Source of the DNA: Sandaracinus sp964481145
GTDB taxonomy: Bacteria > Myxococcota_A > Polyangia > Polyangiales > Sandaracinaceae
Assembly: GCA_964481145.1 (NCBI GenBank)
Contig: CAYZTA010000009.1
Coordinates: forward strand, 88,340 to 152,339
Length of the DNA: 64,000 bases
Direction of reading: 5' to 3'
Part shown: piece after piece, positions 62,133 through 64,000 of the stretch
How the letters are laid out: the number at the start of each line of letters is the position of its first letter
How positions within the stretch are numbered: the first letter of the stretch is position 1
Notes under the pieces: generated by a model
What the model saw: the letters and a program-made list of their open reading frames with translations, nothing else
The model's database searches: none
What the model was told of the DNA's origin: nothing
Position numbers and translations under genes: made by a program

Positions 62133-62940
62133 GGTCGAATCTCTTACAGCGAGGTTCGACGAGATCAAAGCCCTCTGTCGTCGAGCGAGGTCAATGGACG
62201 ATCGCGAGGTGTCGAGCATTGCCTCCCGCTTAGCTTCCGACAATTGGACTCGATTTCTGAAGCTGATCCTCGCGCTAAGTGAGTCACCAAGACTTTTTGA
62301 TCGCGTGGCCGGGAGTCGTTTGCTCGCAACTGCTCCACGTCGGGAAGCGAAACGCCGACGGGCGGTGATTGAGATCGCGGAAACACTGCTCAGGAGCGAC
62401 GTTCCGGTGGTTGTCGCCAACGCCCTCTTTGCAATGTACTGTCAGGGCCCCGTAGCGAACGTCTCCCGTTCCGTCCTTCGTCTCAGCACTTCTTCCGACA
62501 AGTTCATCGCACGAAATACTGCACTCCTGCTCGGGAGCAGCACGGATGACTCTCCTGCGGTGAAGCGAGCATTGCGGAGGCTTGCGGAATATGAAGAGCC
62601 GTCAGTGCGGTATTGGGCTGTTGACGCGCTCGCTACCCGAGCAAAGAGCGACCGGAAAACCATTGCGCTACTGCGAAGGCGCACCGAAGATTCGGAGCGA
62701 GATATTCGCGGGAAGGCGTTATATGGTTTGGCGATTGCGGACCATCCATGTGCTACCGCGCTGATCACGAAAGAGTTGCGGCGAAGTCTATTTGATGACG
62801 CGGTGGTCAGTGCCGCCGAAGTGCTGAAGGCGCAGGAGCTACTGCCTGAGCTCGAACGTGCGTTGAGACGGCGCCGCGTTCGCGACCTCATGGGTGATGA
62901 GATAGACCGTGCAATTCACTCGATTCGGAACGGACAGTAG
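62116..62940 (+). CDS. HEAT-repeat protein, probable cognate immunity protein of the RHS tip
   Basis: 274 aa from the GTG at 62116, with AAGGGA at 62101-62106; it overlaps the RHS gene by 17 nt. The protein is all-helical with HEAT-type pairs (VPVVVANALFAMYCQGPVAN, RALRRLAEYEEPSVRYWAVD, EDSERDIRGKALYGLAIADH). It has no signal peptide. HEAT-repeat proteins are known immunity proteins in polymorphic toxin systems, and the immediate, overlapping position behind a variable RHS tip is the classic place for immunity genes. Codon use is similar to the tip and unlike the RHS core, suggesting tip and immunity moved together. The role is inferred from context; an unrelated adaptor is possible. Confidence 0.75.
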   Translation: MVKRDEVESLTARFDEIKALCRRARSMDDREVSSIASRLASDNWTRFLKLILALSESPRLFDRVAGSRLLATAPRREAKRRRAVIEIAETLLRSDVPVVVANALFAMYCQGPVANVSRSVLRLSTSSDKFIARNTALLLGSSTDDSPAVKRALRRLAEYEEPSVRYWAVDALATRAKSDRKTIALLRRRTEDSERDIRGKALYGLAIADHPCATALITKELRRSLFDDAVVSAAEVLKAQELLPELERALRRRRVRDLMGDEIDRAIHSIRNGQ

Positions 62941-63065
62941 CAAGGCACGTGATTTCGATACGAAGTTGCGGCATAGCGCGCCCCAGCCGCGATCCGGCGG
63001 GGGAGAGTCTGCGTTCTGCAAATGAATAGCGACACGCCGCTCTCGCTTGAATCGCAGATGGTTGA

Positions 63066-64000
63066 CTAGAGATCTGAGGGGATAGGTACTCCGCGCGACG
63101 CGAGGTACTCTCCAAATTCCTCGCTCACCCACTGCCGGATGTTAACGCCAAGGGCATTTTCGAACGTTCTTACGGCGCAATACGCGTGGAGCATTATTGC
63201 GTCAACAGCCATGCTGAGCGCCTCAGAATCGAAACCAATAAAACGAAGATCTTCGCTGGCGAGTCGACCGCCAAGCGGCGAGGGATGTGTTGCTTGAGAG
63301 CACACCCAGTATTCGGCCTTTGCACTACCGGTGGGATCGCATGCATCGACCATTCTCCCGAGTTTGCCGTGATGCCACTTGGCGCCCATCGGACTCTTTC
63401 TCAGGTCGACGCCTCCGAAGACCGAGCACCACTCGGTTATCGCGTTCTCGTCGAAGATCCGACCTGTCTGCTGCGCGGCTCGCTCGTGGAAAGAGAGGCG
63501 TGCCATGTCACGTGCGAGTTCCATTTCGTCCTTTCGCAGACGTTCGAGTAGCCCGGAGTCATCCGGCCTCTCCGCATGCTGTTTTTTCAGCTTATCGATA
63601 TCTGCTCGCCGACTGTCGCAAATGTTCTTCTGTTCTTGGCACCGCAGCCATGGGATTGCGTCCAAATACGTTAGATATCGGCTGACTCGCTTTACTCGCT
63701 CTTCCGGATTTTCGAGCCAAAACTGATGAACGGCCGCGCGCGTTTCGATGACCGCCCGAGTGTGGTGGTATGCCCCCGCGAGTGAGCCGCACGAATCGAA
63801 CCTACGAACGCGATGATCTCGTTCGTGAGCTTTGCGTAGAGGATCCGAGCCGCCCGACCTTCGGAGTTATTTGGAAAGTGAATCATCGTATCCGCCGCCC
63901 ACACCAACCGCAGCGCGAACGCTTCCGGTAATCGAAGCGGGCCTTCTAAGTACAGCTCCCCACTGAAGAGTGATCGGTTTCTTGTTTGATCCTGGGATCG
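63066..64000 (-). pseudogene. Frameshifted gene (possible DUF5677-like protein), 5' end outside the window
   Basis: Minus strand. An upstream frame from the window end reads ALRLVWAADTMIHFPNNSEG...LYAKLTNEIIAFVGSIRAAHS, and the downstream frame continues GAYHHTRAVIETRAAVHQFW and LENPEERVKRVSRYL to the stop at 63066. The frames join if one G is added to a 5-G run (C run at 63773-63777 on the plus strand), giving SRGAYHHTRAVIE. So a single-base deletion, or a sequencing error in a homopolymer, splits one gene. 'R.l.E......W..nPeeR..r...y' resembles DUF5677-type proteins of unknown function; the match is weak. The remainder is helical and charged (CQEQKNICDSRRADIDKLKK). Lower GC than the neighbours on the left suggests an accessory region. 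Confidence 0.6.

Overview
The window is GC-rich, densely coded DNA, most likely from a member of the Myxococcota (Polyangia / Sandaracinaceae-like). The call rests on style rather than a marker gene: many secreted lipoproteins carrying MopE-type D-x-D-N-D-C-D-G motifs, C-terminal Cys-TM-Arg tails resembling MYXO-CTERM, zinc-ribbon Ser/Thr kinases fused to ATPase/TPR regions, DUF4388 and HD-GYP fusions, and frequent GTG/TTG starts. I see no rRNA, tRNA, CRISPR array, insertion sequence or phage module.

Layout. 1-2.75 kb: end of an ECF sigma factor, its coupled membrane partner and an RCC1-type lipoprotein. 2.8-7.3 kb: a tight three-gene oxidative cassette (VAO-type flavoprotein, PhyH-like dioxygenase with a C-terminal membrane segment, second VAO-type flavoprotein). 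7.4-9.3 kb: a two-gene unit with an ImmA/IrrE-like metalloprotease. 9.3-12.9 kb (minus): five overlapping or abutting genes joining an FtsX-type ABC exporter to an MlaE-type lipid permease and a lipoprotein, preceded by a MshEN/HD-GYP/receiver/DUF4388 regulator. 15-24.2 kb: secreted PPC-like lipoprotein, membrane protein, a 1006-aa kinase-ATPase-TPR protein and two tandem trypsin-like surface proteases. 24.2-33.4 kb: SWIM/SNF2 helicase, hexapeptide transferase, TsaD, secreted and lipoproteins, RlmM and YebC.

33.5-39.9 kb: YihY-like membrane protein and GNAT-like protein, then an acyl-CoA-dehydrogenase-like flavoprotein, a free-standing adenylation enzyme and a carrier protein. The last three are the enzyme set that elsewhere converts proline to a carrier-bound pyrrole-2-carboxyl group; a Rieske oxygenase lies convergently beside them. 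40-43.8 kb: DUF493, a membrane-anchored PD-(D/E)XK-like protein, an outer-membrane barrel candidate, a lipoprotein and a Tat-exported PhoD-like phosphatase. 43.9-49 kb: a translationally coupled operon of a HEAT-repeat/PilT fusion, a second PilT-like ATPase and a TPR-like protein. 49-51.2 kb: SpoU methyltransferase, ArsC/Spx-like protein and a membrane kinase.

51.2-62.9 kb is dominated by one 3540-aa lipoprotein gene (RTX repeats, Cys-rich MopE region, two discoidin-like folds, PKD domains, an IgGFc-binding-like region, Ig/cadherin-like domains, a full RHS repeat core and a 128-aa variable tip). A HEAT-repeat gene overlaps its 3' end, the arrangement expected for a polymorphic toxin and its immunity protein. 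Two copies of a GGGGAAATCCCC dyad precede the giant gene. The window ends in a gene that appears frameshifted at a G run. The strongest candidates for little-described biology are the giant RHS lipoprotein with its HEAT partner, the HEAT-PilT operon, the stand-alone pyrrolyl-carrier cassette and the VAO/PhyH/VAO cassette.
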